DNA of 64,000 nt from Roseiarcus sp963779095 (GTDB lineage: Bacteria > Pseudomonadota > Alphaproteobacteria > Rhizobiales > Beijerinckiaceae): positions 806,001-870,000 of the forward strand of contig CAVZWU010000011.1 in assembly GCA_963779095.1 (NCBI GenBank), given 5' to 3'. Position numbers and translations under genes: made by a program. Below the pieces are notes generated by a model that made no database searches, was not told where the DNA came from, and saw only the letters and a program-made list of their open reading frames with translations. Below, piece after piece: positions 48,468 to 57,796 of the stretch. Position 1 is the first letter of the stretch; every line of letters starts with the position of its first letter.

Positions 48468-49512
48468 TCAGGCGCTTCTGAGGAGCGCGATCACGGCTTC
48501 TTCCTCGCCGCTCAGCCCCGCCAGCCCGGACCGGCCGCCGGCGGCCTCAAGGACGAACGCGCCCTTGAGATAGGCCTCCGCGATCGCCGGATGGATGTAG
48601 GACTTGCGGCACACGGCCGCGGTGTTGCCCAAGGCCGCCGCGACCTGCCTGACCGCGGCGCTCATGACGCGTTTGGCCTGCGTCGCGCTCGCGAACGGAT
48701 CGGACGCCGAGAGAAACCGCGCCATCAGCACCGTGCCCGCCCAGGTGCGAAAATCCTTGGCGGTGATGTCGCCTCCCGCGATCTCTCTGAGATAGGCGTT
48801 GACGTCGCCCGACGACACCGCGCGCAGCGTCTTCTCCTCGTCGAAATATTGCAGAAGCTCCTGTCCGGGCAGCTCCTGGCAGGCCCGAATGATCCGCGCC
48901 ACGCGCCGGTCGCGCATCGCAAGCGACCATTGCTTGCCGCTCTTGCCGGTGAACTGGAAACGAACCTCGGCGCCTCGAACCGCGACATGATCGCTTTTGA
49001 GGGTGGTGAGCCCATAGCTCTGATTGGTTCGCGCATATTCGTCGTTGCCGACGCGGATCAGCGTCGTCTCCAGAAGATGCACGACCGTCGCCAGAACCTT
49101 CTCGCGCGGCAGCCCGCGCAGGCTCATATGTTCGGCGACCTTCGCCCGGATCGCCGGCAGCGCGGCGGCGAAAGCGAACAGGTGCTCGTATTTCGACTGC
49201 TCCCGCGCCTCGCGATATTCGGCGTGGTATTTGTATTGCTTGCGTCCCTTGGCGTCGCGGCCGGTCGCCTGAATGTGCCCGTTCGCGGAGGCGCAGATCC
49301 ACACGTCCGTCCAGGCCGGCGGGATGACGAGCGAGCGGATGCGCTTGAGCAGCCCGGTGTCCGCCGATCCGCCTGCCCTTGGCGTCGAAATAGACGAAGC
49401 CCTTGCCCGCCCGCCTGCGCCGGATTGCCGGCGCGTCGTCGCACACATAGCGCAGGCCGTCGGGGACCGGCATGGCGACATCGACGGAAACGCGAATCTC
49501 GGAATCGAGCAT
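48468..49512 (-). CDS. DNA topoisomerase IB (one frameshift)
   Basis: The N-terminus MLDSEIRVSVDVAMPVPDGLRYVCDD joins, after a shift near 49,368, LLKRIRSLVIPPAWTDVWI. It then runs cleanly through RVGNDEYARTNQSYGLTTLKSDHV and EIAGGDITAKDFRTWAGTVL to CRKSYIHPAI, whose Tyr is the likely DNA nucleophile. This is the poxvirus-like bacterial TopIB family. Length is 3n+1, so one inserted base restores about 347 residues. It relaxes supercoils of both signs without ATP. Common but not universal in Alphaproteobacteria. Confidence 0.85.
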
Positions 49513-49614
49513 TTGCGCAAACCCTGGGCGCTTCCCCGGAACGCCGGATGTGCGCCGTCTGTTCCATCTGGAGGTCGGGCGCCCGGCTCGCGACGTCGCC
49601 TCCGGCGCCGCGCG

Positions 49615-50400
49615 CTAGAAGCTGTTGCGGTCGTGGTAGGTCTGCAAAAACTGCCGCACGCGCGGCTCGGGGCTTTCGTGGAAGACGCGGCGCGGCGGAC
49701 CCTCGTCGACGATGCGGCCCTCGTCGATGAAGGCGATGCGGCCGGCGACATGGGCGGCGAAGCCCATCTCGTGGGTGACGATCAGCATCGTCATGCCTTC
49801 CGCCGCGAGGCTCCTCATCACCTCCAGCACTTCGCCGACCAGCTCCGGATCGAGCGCCGAGGTCGGCTCGTCGAACAGCATGAGCCGCGGCTGCATCGCC
49901 AGCGCCCGCGCGATCGCGACCCGCTGCTGCTGGCCGCCCGAGAGGCGCGAGGGATAGGCGTCGGCCTTGGCGGCGAGCCCGACCCGGGTCAGCATCGCCA
50001 TGGCGCGATCGCCCGCTTCGCGCGCGTTCAAGCCGCGCACGCGCCGCAAGGGCTCGGCGACATTGCCGAGCGCGGTCATGTGCGGCCAGAGATTGAAGTG
50101 CTGGAACACCATGCCGATCTCGCGCCGCATCTCGCGCAAAGCGCCCGCCGCGCATGCGTCGCGCGCGCTCCGTCGGCGCATGTCCTCGTAGCCGATCAGC
50201 CGGCCGTCGATGCGCACGTCGCCGGAATCGTAAGGCTCGAGAAAGTTGACGCATCGGAGCAGCGTGCTCTTGCCCGATCCGCTCGGCCCGATCAGGCAGA
50301 CGACTTCCGAGCGCTGGACCGAAAGATCGACGCCGCGCAGCACCTGATGCGCGCCGAAGCTCTTGCTGACCTTGGCAAGCTCGATCATCGGCGCGCTCAT
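49615..50400 (-). CDS. Amino-acid ABC transporter ATP-binding protein (GlnQ/HisP type)
   Basis: This 261-residue ATPase has Walker A GPSGSGKST near 38, Q-loop MVFQHFNLWPHM, signature LSGGQQQRVAIARAL and DEPTSALDPELVGEV. It contains an insertion of about 15 residues before the Q-loop (YEDMRRRSARDACAAGALRE), longer than in GlnQ. The ATG at 50400 overlaps the permease stop by four bases. Polar amino-acid importers of this class take glutamine, histidine, arginine or opines. Intact. Confidence 0.9.
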   Translation of the reverse strand: MSAPMIELAKVSKSFGAHQVLRGVDLSVQRSEVVCLIGPSGSGKSTLLRCVNFLEPYDSGDVRIDGRLIGYEDMRRRSARDACAAGALREMRREIGMVFQHFNLWPHMTALGNVAEPLRRVRGLNAREAGDRAMAMLTRVGLAAKADAYPSRLSGGQQQRVAIARALAMQPRLMLFDEPTSALDPELVGEVLEVMRSLAAEGMTMLIVTHEMGFAAHVAGRIAFIDEGRIVDEGPPRRVFHESPEPRVRQFLQTYHDRNSF

Positions 50401-51065
50401 GCCTGGGCCTCATGCGCGAGATAGGCCGTCACCCGCGCTTCGATCCGCGCGCCCAGGCGCGACACCGTTTCGACCAGAAGCCAGTAGAAGACCGCCATGG
50501 CGAAGATCGCGTCGAACGCGGTGAATGTCTCCGCCGCCATCGTCTGCACCTGATACATGAGCTCGGGCACGGTGATGATCGACAGCACCACCGTCTCCTT
50601 CGACAGGATGATCAGCATGTTGACGATCGAAGGAACGGCGGCGATGAGCGCGCCGGGCAGCATGACGCGCATCATCGTGTCGAACGGCGCCATGCCGACG
50701 CTGACCGCCGCCTCGATCTGGCCCGCCGGCACGGCGGCGAAGCCGGCGCGAAAGATCTCGGCGAAATAGGCCGACGAGTAGAGGCCGAGGCCGAGGATGC
50801 CGGCCGCGGTCGCGGTCAGTCTGAGCCCGATCGACGGGCCGCCGGCGTAGAGCAGGAAGAGCTGCATCAGGAACGGCGTGCCGCGGAAGATCTCGATGAA
50901 CGCCCGGATGAGCCAGTTGAGCGGCGCGATCCGAAGCCGGCGCAGGAGCGTGATCGCGAACCCGAGCATGAGCCCGAGCGCCCCGCCGGCGGCCCAGCAA
51001 AGGATCGTGACGCCAAAGCCGCTCAGAAGCGAGGGCGCATAGTGGAGGAGCAGGGCCCAGCTCAT
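50397..51065 (-). CDS. Amino-acid ABC transporter permease (HisM/GlnP type), second permease
   Basis: This 222-residue inner-membrane protein has the FIEIFRGTPFLMQLFLLYAG motif near 60 and the EAA-type loop EAAVSVGMAPFDTMMRVMLPGALIAAVPS (in two parts) near 130. ATG 51065 overlaps the stop of the other permease. It forms a heterodimer with it. Intact. Confidence 0.9.
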   Translation of the reverse strand: MSWALLLHYAPSLLSGFGVTILCWAAGGALGLMLGFAITLLRRLRIAPLNWLIRAFIEIFRGTPFLMQLFLLYAGGPSIGLRLTATAAGILGLGLYSSAYFAEIFRAGFAAVPAGQIEAAVSVGMAPFDTMMRVMLPGALIAAVPSIVNMLIILSKETVVLSIITVPELMYQVQTMAAETFTAFDAIFAMAVFYWLLVETVSRLGARIEARVTAYLAHEAQA

Positions 51066-51717
51066 CGCGCGCCTGCCGCGGCGAGGCGCCGCTCCACGAT
51101 CGCGCCCGCGCCCGCCAGGCAAAGGTTGATCGCGAGATAGAACAGGCCTCCGCCGACATAGGCCTCGAGCGGCCGATAGGTCTCGGAGGCGATGTTCATG
51201 CTGACGCGGGTGAGTTCGGCGATGCCGACCACCGAGACCAGCGACGAAGCCTTGATGAGGAGGATGAATTCGTTGATGAGCGGGGGCGCCGAAATCCTGA
51301 GCGCCTGCGGCAGGAGAATGCGCCGCCAGATGTCGAGGCCGGAAAAGCCGAGCGCAGTCGCCGCCTCGCCCTGCCCGCGCGGCACGGCGTTGAGCGCGCC
51401 GCGCAGGATCTCCGCCTGATAGGCGCCCGACGACAGCGCCAGCGCCCCGACCGCCGCCACGATCGCCGGCACGTCGAGCCCGTATTCGGCGAGAAAATAA
51501 TAGATGAACAGGAGCTGCACCAACAGCGGAACGCCGCGGAACACGCTGACATACGCGCCGCCGAGGCGCTTGAGCCACGGGCGCCGCGAAACACGGGCCA
51601 CGCAGACGAGCGCGCCAATCGCAAACCCGAACACGATGCCGGCGAAGGACACGGCGATCGTCGTCGCGCGCCGCGCGTCAGATAGCCGAACGAGTGGAGG
51701 ATGACCTCAGGTTTCAT
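51062..51717 (-). CDS. Amino-acid ABC transporter permease (HisQ/GlnP type), first permease (one frameshift)
   Basis: The main frame carries VSVFRGVPLLVQLLFIYYFL and EAATALGFSGLDIWRRILLPQALR. The natural start ATG at 51717 (MKPEVILHSFGYLTRGA) lies in another frame and joins near 51,660. Length 3n+2 fits one lost base or two gained. Restored length is about 218 residues. It belongs to the importer whose binding protein is encoded at 52,660-53,517, from which it is separated by an unusually long gap. Confidence 0.85.
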
Positions 51718-52002
51718 GGGGCCCCGGCGATCCGATCTGCGTCACGTCGGATCCCTCGACCGCGTCTGTTACGGCGCGCTCAGGATTGGCGCACGCGACG
51801 GCGCGGATCGAGATTTCCTCGCAGCGACTCCGGGCCGCCGTCAACCACAACCTGCCTCAAGCCTAGCGACAAGTTACTTCGGCTCAAGCGCTTTAGGCGC
51901 CGGCTGGAATTCAATCATCGGCTGGCGGCATGCCGCCTGGGATCAAAGCGCGGCTGGAATTTCGCCGTGGAAACGGCATCGCGCGTGACGATCCCGTCGG
52001 TT
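51718..52002. other. Non-coding gap upstream of the permease gene
   Basis: About 285 bases with no supportable reading frame. In most amino-acid ABC operons the binding-protein gene sits directly here. In this window it is about 940 bases away, with a small leftward ORF in between. Confidence 0.4.
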
Positions 52003-52236
52003 TTATCCAAGACCATCATTCGGCTTTGAATGCCCGTCTTCCTTGGGATTGCTCGCCTGAGCGAGAAAAGCCAGGCGCTTCGGACAATTTTCCCATTCAT
52101 GGGAGAGACACTGCATTTTGCGGCAATCAAATTCACAGACAGCGATTTCATCTGGGACGTCGCCAATCCATTGGCCCTTGAGCCAAACGCCAAACTTCCC
52201 CAAATGAGCCCGCGGCGACGCCAATAGCTTTGACAT
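52003..52236 (-). CDS. Small cysteine-containing protein of unknown function
   Basis: This 77-residue frame starts at ATG 52236, preceded by CGAGGTGAGTT, a good ribosome site. The central segment GDVPDEIAVCEFDCRKMQCLSHEWENCPKRL (given as GDVPDEIAVCEFDCRK and MQCLSHEWENCPKRL) has four cysteines in a CxxxCxxxxC...C pattern. It resembles small conserved proteins I have seen in rhizobial genomes, but I cannot name the family. The four Cys could bind zinc. It splits an otherwise normal ABC transporter gene set. The region 52,237-52,659 beside it shows no convincing gene. Confidence 0.4.
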   Translation of the reverse strand: MSKLLASPRAHLGKFGVWLKGQWIGDVPDEIAVCEFDCRKMQCLSHEWENCPKRLAFLAQASNPKEDGHSKPNDGLG

Positions 52237-52659
52237 AACTCACCTCGGGTATCAATTTCCCGGTTTCGCGCCGGATTGTATATCTGGCAGATTGGTGGGG
52301 CCTTGATCGTCGCTTTACCCCTACCGCCGCTTCGGCAATCCTATGCGCGTTGGCTGAGTTTGCCGATAGCAGGACGAGCCGGCGGACGCCGACCGGCGAA
52401 GCAATCAAACGAGAAGCGGCGTTGCGCATCGCCGACATTTTCTCGGAAAATCGAAAAAATGCCCGCAAGATCACGACGAAGGATGCGGTATGCGCCGCAC
52501 CGGTGGAAATCATCATGCTCTCAATGAGAGGCCGCTCGAGGCGTGTGTCTCGAAAACCAGCCGAGGCGACTCGGATTTCGATCCTCGCGACAATGACCCG
52601 GCGATTATCCGCGCGGCGCGCGAGGAGACGGGGCGGCGCCGCCGCGTCCAAGCTTCAGG

Positions 52660-53517
52660 TCAGATGGAGGGCTCGGGCACCGTCTTCGGCAGGTCCATGG
52701 TCTGGCCGAACCAGGTCTTCTGGATCTTGGCCATTTCGCCGCTCGCCTCGACCTTGAGGATCGCGGCGTTGATGGCGTCGATCAGCGTCTTGTCGTCGAG
52801 CCGGCCGACCCAGGAGAAATAGGTCGGCTCGCCGAACGGCGGCGCCACCACGGCGAACGTGTCGGGGCGCTTTTGCGCCACGTAAGCGAGGTTGGGCAGC
52901 GAATTGACCGAGGCGTCGATGCGGCCCGCGGCGAGATCGGCGTAGGACTGGTTGTTGTCGATATATTCCTTGACCTCGACCGGCTTCGGCAATTTGGCCG
53001 CGAACGCCTTGAGCTGGGCGAGCTGCGAGGTGCCCTTCTGGCCGCCGACCGTCTTGCCGGCGATATCCTCGGGCTTCATGATGCTCTTGTCGTCGGCGCG
53101 CTTCATCAGCGCGGCGGTGGCGTTGGCGATCGGCACGGTGAAGGCGTAGCGCTTCATGCGCTCCTTGGTGATCGTCACCGGCGCGATGCAGAGATCGAAC
53201 TTCTTGGCGTCGAGGCCGGGCAGCACGCTGGTCCACGGCAGATCGAGATAGGAGACCTTGACTCCCATCTCTTTGCCGACCGCGTCGATGAGGTCGCGGT
53301 CGAGCCCCTTATAGGTTCCGTTGTCGGAGATATCGAACGGGGGAAACTGCATCTCGGTCGCGGTCGAGAGCACGCCGCGCTTCTTGATCTCGGCCAGCGT
53401 GTCGTCGGCGAGGGCTGCGCGCGTTGCGCCGAAAAGCGCGCCCGAAGCGGCGAAAGCGGCCAGTCCGCGCTGAAGCGCGGCGCGCCGGGTCAAGGCGAGC
53501 CTGTCGAATTGCGTCAT
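52660..53517 (-). CDS. Periplasmic amino-acid-binding protein of an ABC transporter
   Basis: This 285-residue protein has a twin-arginine-like signal (LALTRRAALQRGLAAFAASGALFG) ending near AALADD. It is then an SBP_bac_3 domain: GVLSTATEMQFPPFDI, GLDRDLIDAVGKEMGVKVSYLDLPWTSVLPGLDAKKFDLC (in two parts), PEDIAGKTVGGQKGTSQL and ASGEMAKIQKTWFG. It belongs to the importer encoded to its left. It is divergent from the RraA/amidohydrolase/oxidase operon across a 265-base gap, suggesting co-regulation. The ligand is probably an amino acid or a hydroxy-acid derivative. Intact. Confidence 0.88.
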   Translation of the reverse strand: MTQFDRLALTRRAALQRGLAAFAASGALFGATRAALADDTLAEIKKRGVLSTATEMQFPPFDISDNGTYKGLDRDLIDAVGKEMGVKVSYLDLPWTSVLPGLDAKKFDLCIAPVTITKERMKRYAFTVPIANATAALMKRADDKSIMKPEDIAGKTVGGQKGTSQLAQLKAFAAKLPKPVEVKEYIDNNQSYADLAAGRIDASVNSLPNLAYVAQKRPDTFAVVAPPFGEPTYFSWVGRLDDKTLIDAINAAILKVEASGEMAKIQKTWFGQTMDLPKTVPEPSI

Positions 53518-53782
53518 TGCCGAGCTCCCATGTCCTCGCGGGCCTGAACCCGGCGCTCCGGACCAGCGAATTCCGCGCCATCCGGACCTTTGCGCCGGAC
53601 AGCGCCGCTGTTCAGCCTGCCGCCAATGTTGACGACCCCCATGCGGGTGTCAAATGCGAACACGCTTCCCGGGGCCGGCGCACGCCGGCGGTTGCCCAAG
53701 CGCCCTGGACCGTGCATTCCTGTCGCCGGCGCGAGCGGCGCGATCGCTCCGCCGCCAGCAAACGCGACACAAAGGTCCGTCC

Positions 53783-54460
53783 ATGATCGAGGAACCGCCC
53801 CCGCTCGTTTTCGCTCCCTCCATCGAGCGCCCGCCGGCCGATATCGTCGAGCGCTTGCGCGCGCCGACCAGCTTCCTCGTCGACGCCATGAACGGGACCG
53901 GCGCCCTCGACTGGCGGATCAGGCGCCTCGCCGGCGGCGCCTTCGCCGGCGTCGCGCTCACCTGCGACTGCGGCCCGCTCGACAATCTCGCGTTCATGGC
54001 GGCGCTCGCCCAATCTGAGCCCGGCGACGTGCTCGTGGTCGCGACCGGAGGCTATACGGGAGCGGCCGTGACCGGAGACCTGCTCATCGGCGTCGCGCGC
54101 AACCGCGGCGCCGCGGGCTTCGTCACCGACGGCCTGGTGCGCGACCTCGACGACCTCGAAACCGTCGGCCTGCCGGTGTTCGCGCTCGGCGTCACGCCGA
54201 ATTCGCCGCAAAGGCGCGGTCCAGGCTCGGTCGGGCTGCCGATCGTCTGCGGCGGCGTATCGGTCGGTTCCGGGGATATCATCGTCGGCGACCGCGACGG
54301 CGTGGTCGTCGTCCCGCGCGCGCGCATCGCGGAGACGCTCGACAATCTCGAGCGCGTCAAGGCCATGGAGGCGGCGACCCTGAAACGCGTGCGCGGCGGA
54401 CTGAAGGAGCTGCCGGTCGAGGTTCCGGCGCTCAAGCGTCCGGGCAAAATCATCGGCTGA
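53783..54460 (+). CDS. RraA-family protein (oxo-acid aldolase-like), second copy
   Basis: This 225-residue protein has TSFLVDAMNGTGALDWRI near 30, GDVLVVATGGYTGAAVTGDLL near 80, RGAAGFVTDGLVRDLDDLE near 112 and GDIIVGDRDGVVVVPRARI near 170. The DGxxRD motif is the metal/oxyanion site of the HMG/CHA aldolase group. ATG 53783 follows AAAGG. It leads an operon with an amidohydrolase and an FMN hydroxy-acid oxidase, which suits breakdown of a branched hydroxy-oxo acid. It is only distantly similar to the RraA-like gene at 26,615. Intact. Confidence 0.85.
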   Translation: MIEEPPPLVFAPSIERPPADIVERLRAPTSFLVDAMNGTGALDWRIRRLAGGAFAGVALTCDCGPLDNLAFMAALAQSEPGDVLVVATGGYTGAAVTGDLLIGVARNRGAAGFVTDGLVRDLDDLETVGLPVFALGVTPNSPQRRGPGSVGLPIVCGGVSVGSGDIIVGDRDGVVVVPRARIAETLDNLERVKAMEAATLKRVRGGLKELPVEVPALKRPGKIIG

Positions 54461-54481
54461 GGCTGAAGGCGGGAGGCGCAG

Positions 54482-55340
54482 GTGATCGACTTTCCCATCA
54501 TCGATTCCCACATCCATCTCCTCGACCAGCAGCGGTTCGCCTATTCGTGGGCGAAGGACGCGCCCGCGCTCAAGCGCGACTGGACGCCGGACGATCTCGC
54601 CAACGCCGCCAAGCCGATCGAGATCGAGGGCTTCGTGTTCGTCGAGGTCGACGTCGACATGCCGCAATATCTCGACGAAGCCGAATGGGTCGACGGCCTC
54701 GGCGCCCATGACCGCCGCGTGCTCGGCGCCGTGGTCTCGCTGCCGCTCGAGCGCGGCGCGGCGAATCGAGCCCGAGATGGCGCGGGTCGCGAGCCTCAAG
54801 ACCGTGCGCGGCGTGCGCCGCCTGATCCAGAATGAGCCCGACCCCGAGTTCATGCTGAAGCCTGCCTTTCTCGAGGCGCTCCGGCTCCTGCCGAAGTACA
54901 ACCTCTCGTTCGACGCCTGCATTTTCCACCCCCAGGCGGCGAACACGCTCGCGATGATGCGCCAATGCCCCGAGGTCTCGTTCATCCTCGATCACATCGG
55001 CAAGCCCGGGATCAAGGCCGGCCTCATCGACCCCTGGCGCGCGCATATAAGCGCGATGGCGGCGCTGCCCAATGTCGTGTGCAAGCTTTCCGGCGTGACC
55101 ACCGAGGCCGACCACAAGAGCTGGACCCGCGATCAGCTCCGGCCCTACATCGATCATGTGATCGAATGCTTCGGCCCCGACCGCATCCTCTACGGCGGCG
55201 ACTGGCCGGTGTGCGAGCTTGCGGGCGGCTATCTGCAATGGCTCGCGACGCTCGACTGGGCGACGGCGGGCTTCTCGCCCGCCGACAAGCGCAAGCTCTT
55301 CCGCGACAACGCGATCAAGGCCTATCGGCTCGACGTCTGA
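54482..55340 (+). CDS. Amidohydrolase-2 family (PDC hydrolase/lactonase-like) protein (one frameshift)
   Basis: GTG 54482 follows GGGAGG. The start IDFPIIDSHIHLLDQQRF has the HxH metal motif. After a break near 54,760 the second frame continues through TVRGVRRLIQNEPDPEFM, SFDACIFHPQAANTLAMM, VSFILDHIGKPGIKAG and DRILYGGDWPVCELAGGY with the catalytic Asp. Length is 3n+1, so one inserted base restores about 285 residues. The family opens lactones such as 2-pyrone-4,6-dicarboxylate or L-fuconolactone. The stop overlaps the next ATG (TGATG). Confidence 0.82.
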
Positions 55341-56515
55341 TGGACAAGGCTACGGTCGAACGCAAGGGTTACAGCGTCCCCGCGTTGCGCGCGCTCGCCC
55401 GCAAGGAGCTGCCGCGGATGCTGTTCGACATGGTCGACGGCGCGGCGGGCGACGAGATCACCATGCGCAACAATGAGTCGGCGCTGGCCGCGCTCGAGCT
55501 CGTTCCGACGCTGCTCGCCGGCGCGCCGACGCGCGACCAGTCGGTCGAGCTGTTCGGCGAGACGCTCATGTCCCCGGTGATCATCGGCCCGACCGGGCTT
55601 GCCGGCCTCTTGTGGCCGCACGCCGAGCTCGCCGCGGCCCGCGCCGCCGCGCGGTTCGGGACGGTCTACTGCACAAGCCACGCCTCGATGTCGAGCCTCG
55701 AGGAGATCGCCGCCGCGACCCCCGGGCCAAAATGGATGCAGACGTTCCTCTACAAGGACCGCGGCCTCACCAAGGAATTCGCCGCCCGCGCCGCCGCCGC
55801 CGGATACCGGGCGCTCATCCTCACCGTCGACAACCAGGTGGTGGCGGGGCGCGACCGCGACGCGCGCAGCGGGCCGTTCTTCCCCTTGCGCCGGAGTCCG
55901 CGCCGCATCGCCGACTTCGCCAGCCATCCGGCCTGGCTCATGCGAATGCGCGAGACGCCCTCGCCGACCTTCGCCAATTACGGCGCCCGCTCAGCGCTCG
56001 CCGCCTTCGGCCCGCTGATGGTGGAGCAGCTCGATCCGGACATCGGCTGGCGCGACGTCGACTGGCTCAGAAACCTGTGGCGCGGGCCCCTCATCCTCAA
56101 GGGGCTCCTGCGCCCGGACGAGGCGCGCGAGGCTCTGAAGCGCGGCGCCGACGGGATCGTCGTCTCCAACCATGGCGGGCGCCAGCTCGACGGCGCGGTC
56201 GCCACGATCCGCGCGCTGCCCGGAATGGTCGAGGCGGTCGGCGGCAAGGCGCCGGTGCTGATCGACGGCGGCTTCCGGCGCGGCATCGACGTCGTCAAGG
56301 CGCTGGCGCTCGGGGCGCGCGCCGTGCTGATCGGGCGCCCGCATCTCTGGGGCGTCGCCTGCGCCGGCGAGGACGGCGTCTTCCAGGTGCTCGAGCTTTT
56401 CCGGCGCGAGATCGACCGCGCGCTTGCGCTCGGCGGCTGGGACGGGATCGCGAAGCTGAACCCGAGCATCTTTTTCGACGCGCCCCAGCGCGCCGGAGAC
56501 GGGCGCGGCGGCTGA
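55340..56515 (+). CDS. FMN-dependent alpha-hydroxy-acid oxidase/dehydrogenase
   Basis: This 391-residue intact protein of the glycolate oxidase/lactate dehydrogenase (LldD) family has an N-terminal domain with LPRMLFDMVDGAAGDEITMRNN. It also has the FMN-site stretches PVIIGPTGLAGLLWPHAELAAARAA (in two parts) and LILTVDNQVVAGRDRDAR, and the catalytic SNHGGRQLDGA with active-site His near 275. The phosphate-binding VLIDGGFRRGIDVVKALALGARAVLIGRP (in two parts) follows. It oxidises a 2-hydroxy acid to a 2-oxo acid, possibly feeding the RraA-like aldolase two genes upstream. Confidence 0.9.
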   Translation: MDKATVERKGYSVPALRALARKELPRMLFDMVDGAAGDEITMRNNESALAALELVPTLLAGAPTRDQSVELFGETLMSPVIIGPTGLAGLLWPHAELAAARAAARFGTVYCTSHASMSSLEEIAAATPGPKWMQTFLYKDRGLTKEFAARAAAAGYRALILTVDNQVVAGRDRDARSGPFFPLRRSPRRIADFASHPAWLMRMRETPSPTFANYGARSALAAFGPLMVEQLDPDIGWRDVDWLRNLWRGPLILKGLLRPDEAREALKRGADGIVVSNHGGRQLDGAVATIRALPGMVEAVGGKAPVLIDGGFRRGIDVVKALALGARAVLIGRPHLWGVACAGEDGVFQVLELFRREIDRALALGGWDGIAKLNPSIFFDAPQRAGDGRGG

Positions 56516-56644
56516 GAGCAGACTGACGCGGCCAGTTGCAGCCGTGGCTCGGGCCAAGCGCGGCGGACGCGATCGGCTCTGACAGCCGACCGGATTTCCT
56601 ACGGACCCGCCTCCCCTCCCCGGAGCTTTTCCACAGGAAACCAG

Positions 56645-57796
56645 ATGGCGGGCCGGATAGGCCACCGCACATTTGGCGAATTGTTATTGCGCGCCAATCG
56701 GCGGCTACTTCGCGCCATGATCGTCGAACACATGACGCGCCGCCGGGCGCTTCCGACCGCGACCGGGTTCGCCGCGGCCCAGGCGACCGCTGCGCTCAAG
56801 ATGGGCAAAATCGATCCCGCCCCTCTGTTGCGGCGCGCGGGTCTTGCGAATCCCGGCCCGGAAGATCAGCCGCATCGGGTGTCCGCGGCGGCGCAAAGCC
56901 GGCTGCTCGAATATGCGGCGGAGGCGCTCGACGACAGCGCGCTCGGGCTCCATCTCGCCGAGCACGCGGATCCGCGCGACGCCGGAATCCTGTTCTACAT
57001 CACCGCCGGCGCGAAGGACGTCAACGAGGCTGTGACGCTGTTTGGGCGCTATTGCCGGATCGTGAACGAGGCGACGCGGATGAAGTTGACCCGGACGTCA
57101 GAGGGGGTCGCGATCGAATTCAACGTTGTCGGCGTTCCCAGGCACAGCGCCAGGCAGAATCTGGAGTTTGGACTTGCGGTCTATTTGAAGGGCCTGCGCG
57201 AAATCACCGGGCGCCACCTGCGCCCAATCCGGGCGGCGTTCGCGCATGCGCGCAATTCGCGCCTGCGGGAGTTCGAACGGTTCTTCGGCTGCCCGGTCGA
57301 GTTCGGCCGCGCCGCGAGCGAGGGCGTGTCGTCTGATCTGCTGGAATTCTCTTCTCACATCCTCGCTCTGCCGCTCATCCACGCCGATCCGAAACTGGTC
57401 GAGGCGCTGCGACCCTTTTGCGATGCAGCGGCAAGGGAGCGAAGCACGGCGCCGGCGACGCTGCGCGCCGCGGTCGAGGGCGAACTGGAGAAACTGCTGC
57501 CGAATGGCAAAGCCCAGAGACGCCGGATTGCGAACAAGCTCGCTTTGAGCACCCGAACCCTGTCGCGCAGGCTCGCCGGCGAGGGCACGACCTACGAAGA
57601 CGTCCTGGACGAATTGCGACGAAGCCTGGCGCTCCAGTACATCAAGGACCAGGGCATATCGCTGTCGCAAATCGCCTGGCTCCTGGGTTACGAAGGCTCC
57701 GCTTCCTTCAGTCACGCCTTCAGGCGCTGGACAGGCCGGTCGCCGTCCGAGATGAGGAACCAGCGGCAGCGGCAGCTGCTGCTGGCGCCGGCGTGA
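56645..57796 (+). CDS. AraC-family transcriptional regulator (Arabinose_bd/OruR type)
   Basis: This 383-residue protein has an N-terminal sensor domain (KIDPAPLLRRAGLANPG ... ALGLHLAEHADPRDAG ... ILFYITAGAKDVNEAVTLFGRYC) of the Arabinose_bd type. Two C-terminal HTH motifs follow: IANKLALSTRTLSRRLAGEGTTYEDVLDELRR (in two parts) and ISLSQIAWLLGYEGSASFSHAFRRWTGRSPSE (in two parts). The start may be the ATG at 56717 (MIVEHMTRR) rather than 56645, as the first 24 residues are not conserved in style. It follows the hydroxy-acid oxidase operon and may control it. Intact. Confidence 0.85.
   Translation: MAGRIGHRTFGELLLRANRRLLRAMIVEHMTRRRALPTATGFAAAQATAALKMGKIDPAPLLRRAGLANPGPEDQPHRVSAAAQSRLLEYAAEALDDSALGLHLAEHADPRDAGILFYITAGAKDVNEAVTLFGRYCRIVNEATRMKLTRTSEGVAIEFNVVGVPRHSARQNLEFGLAVYLKGLREITGRHLRPIRAAFAHARNSRLREFERFFGCPVEFGRAASEGVSSDLLEFSSHILALPLIHADPKLVEALRPFCDAAARERSTAPATLRAAVEGELEKLLPNGKAQRRRIANKLALSTRTLSRRLAGEGTTYEDVLDELRRSLALQYIKDQGISLSQIAWLLGYEGSASFSHAFRRWTGRSPSEMRNQRQRQLLLAPA

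Noticed and set aside
52237..52659. Plus-strand frames at 52,276-52,527 and 52,350-52,757 as genes
   Set aside because: No ribosome site of quality, no family pattern, and the second overlaps the end of the binding-protein gene.
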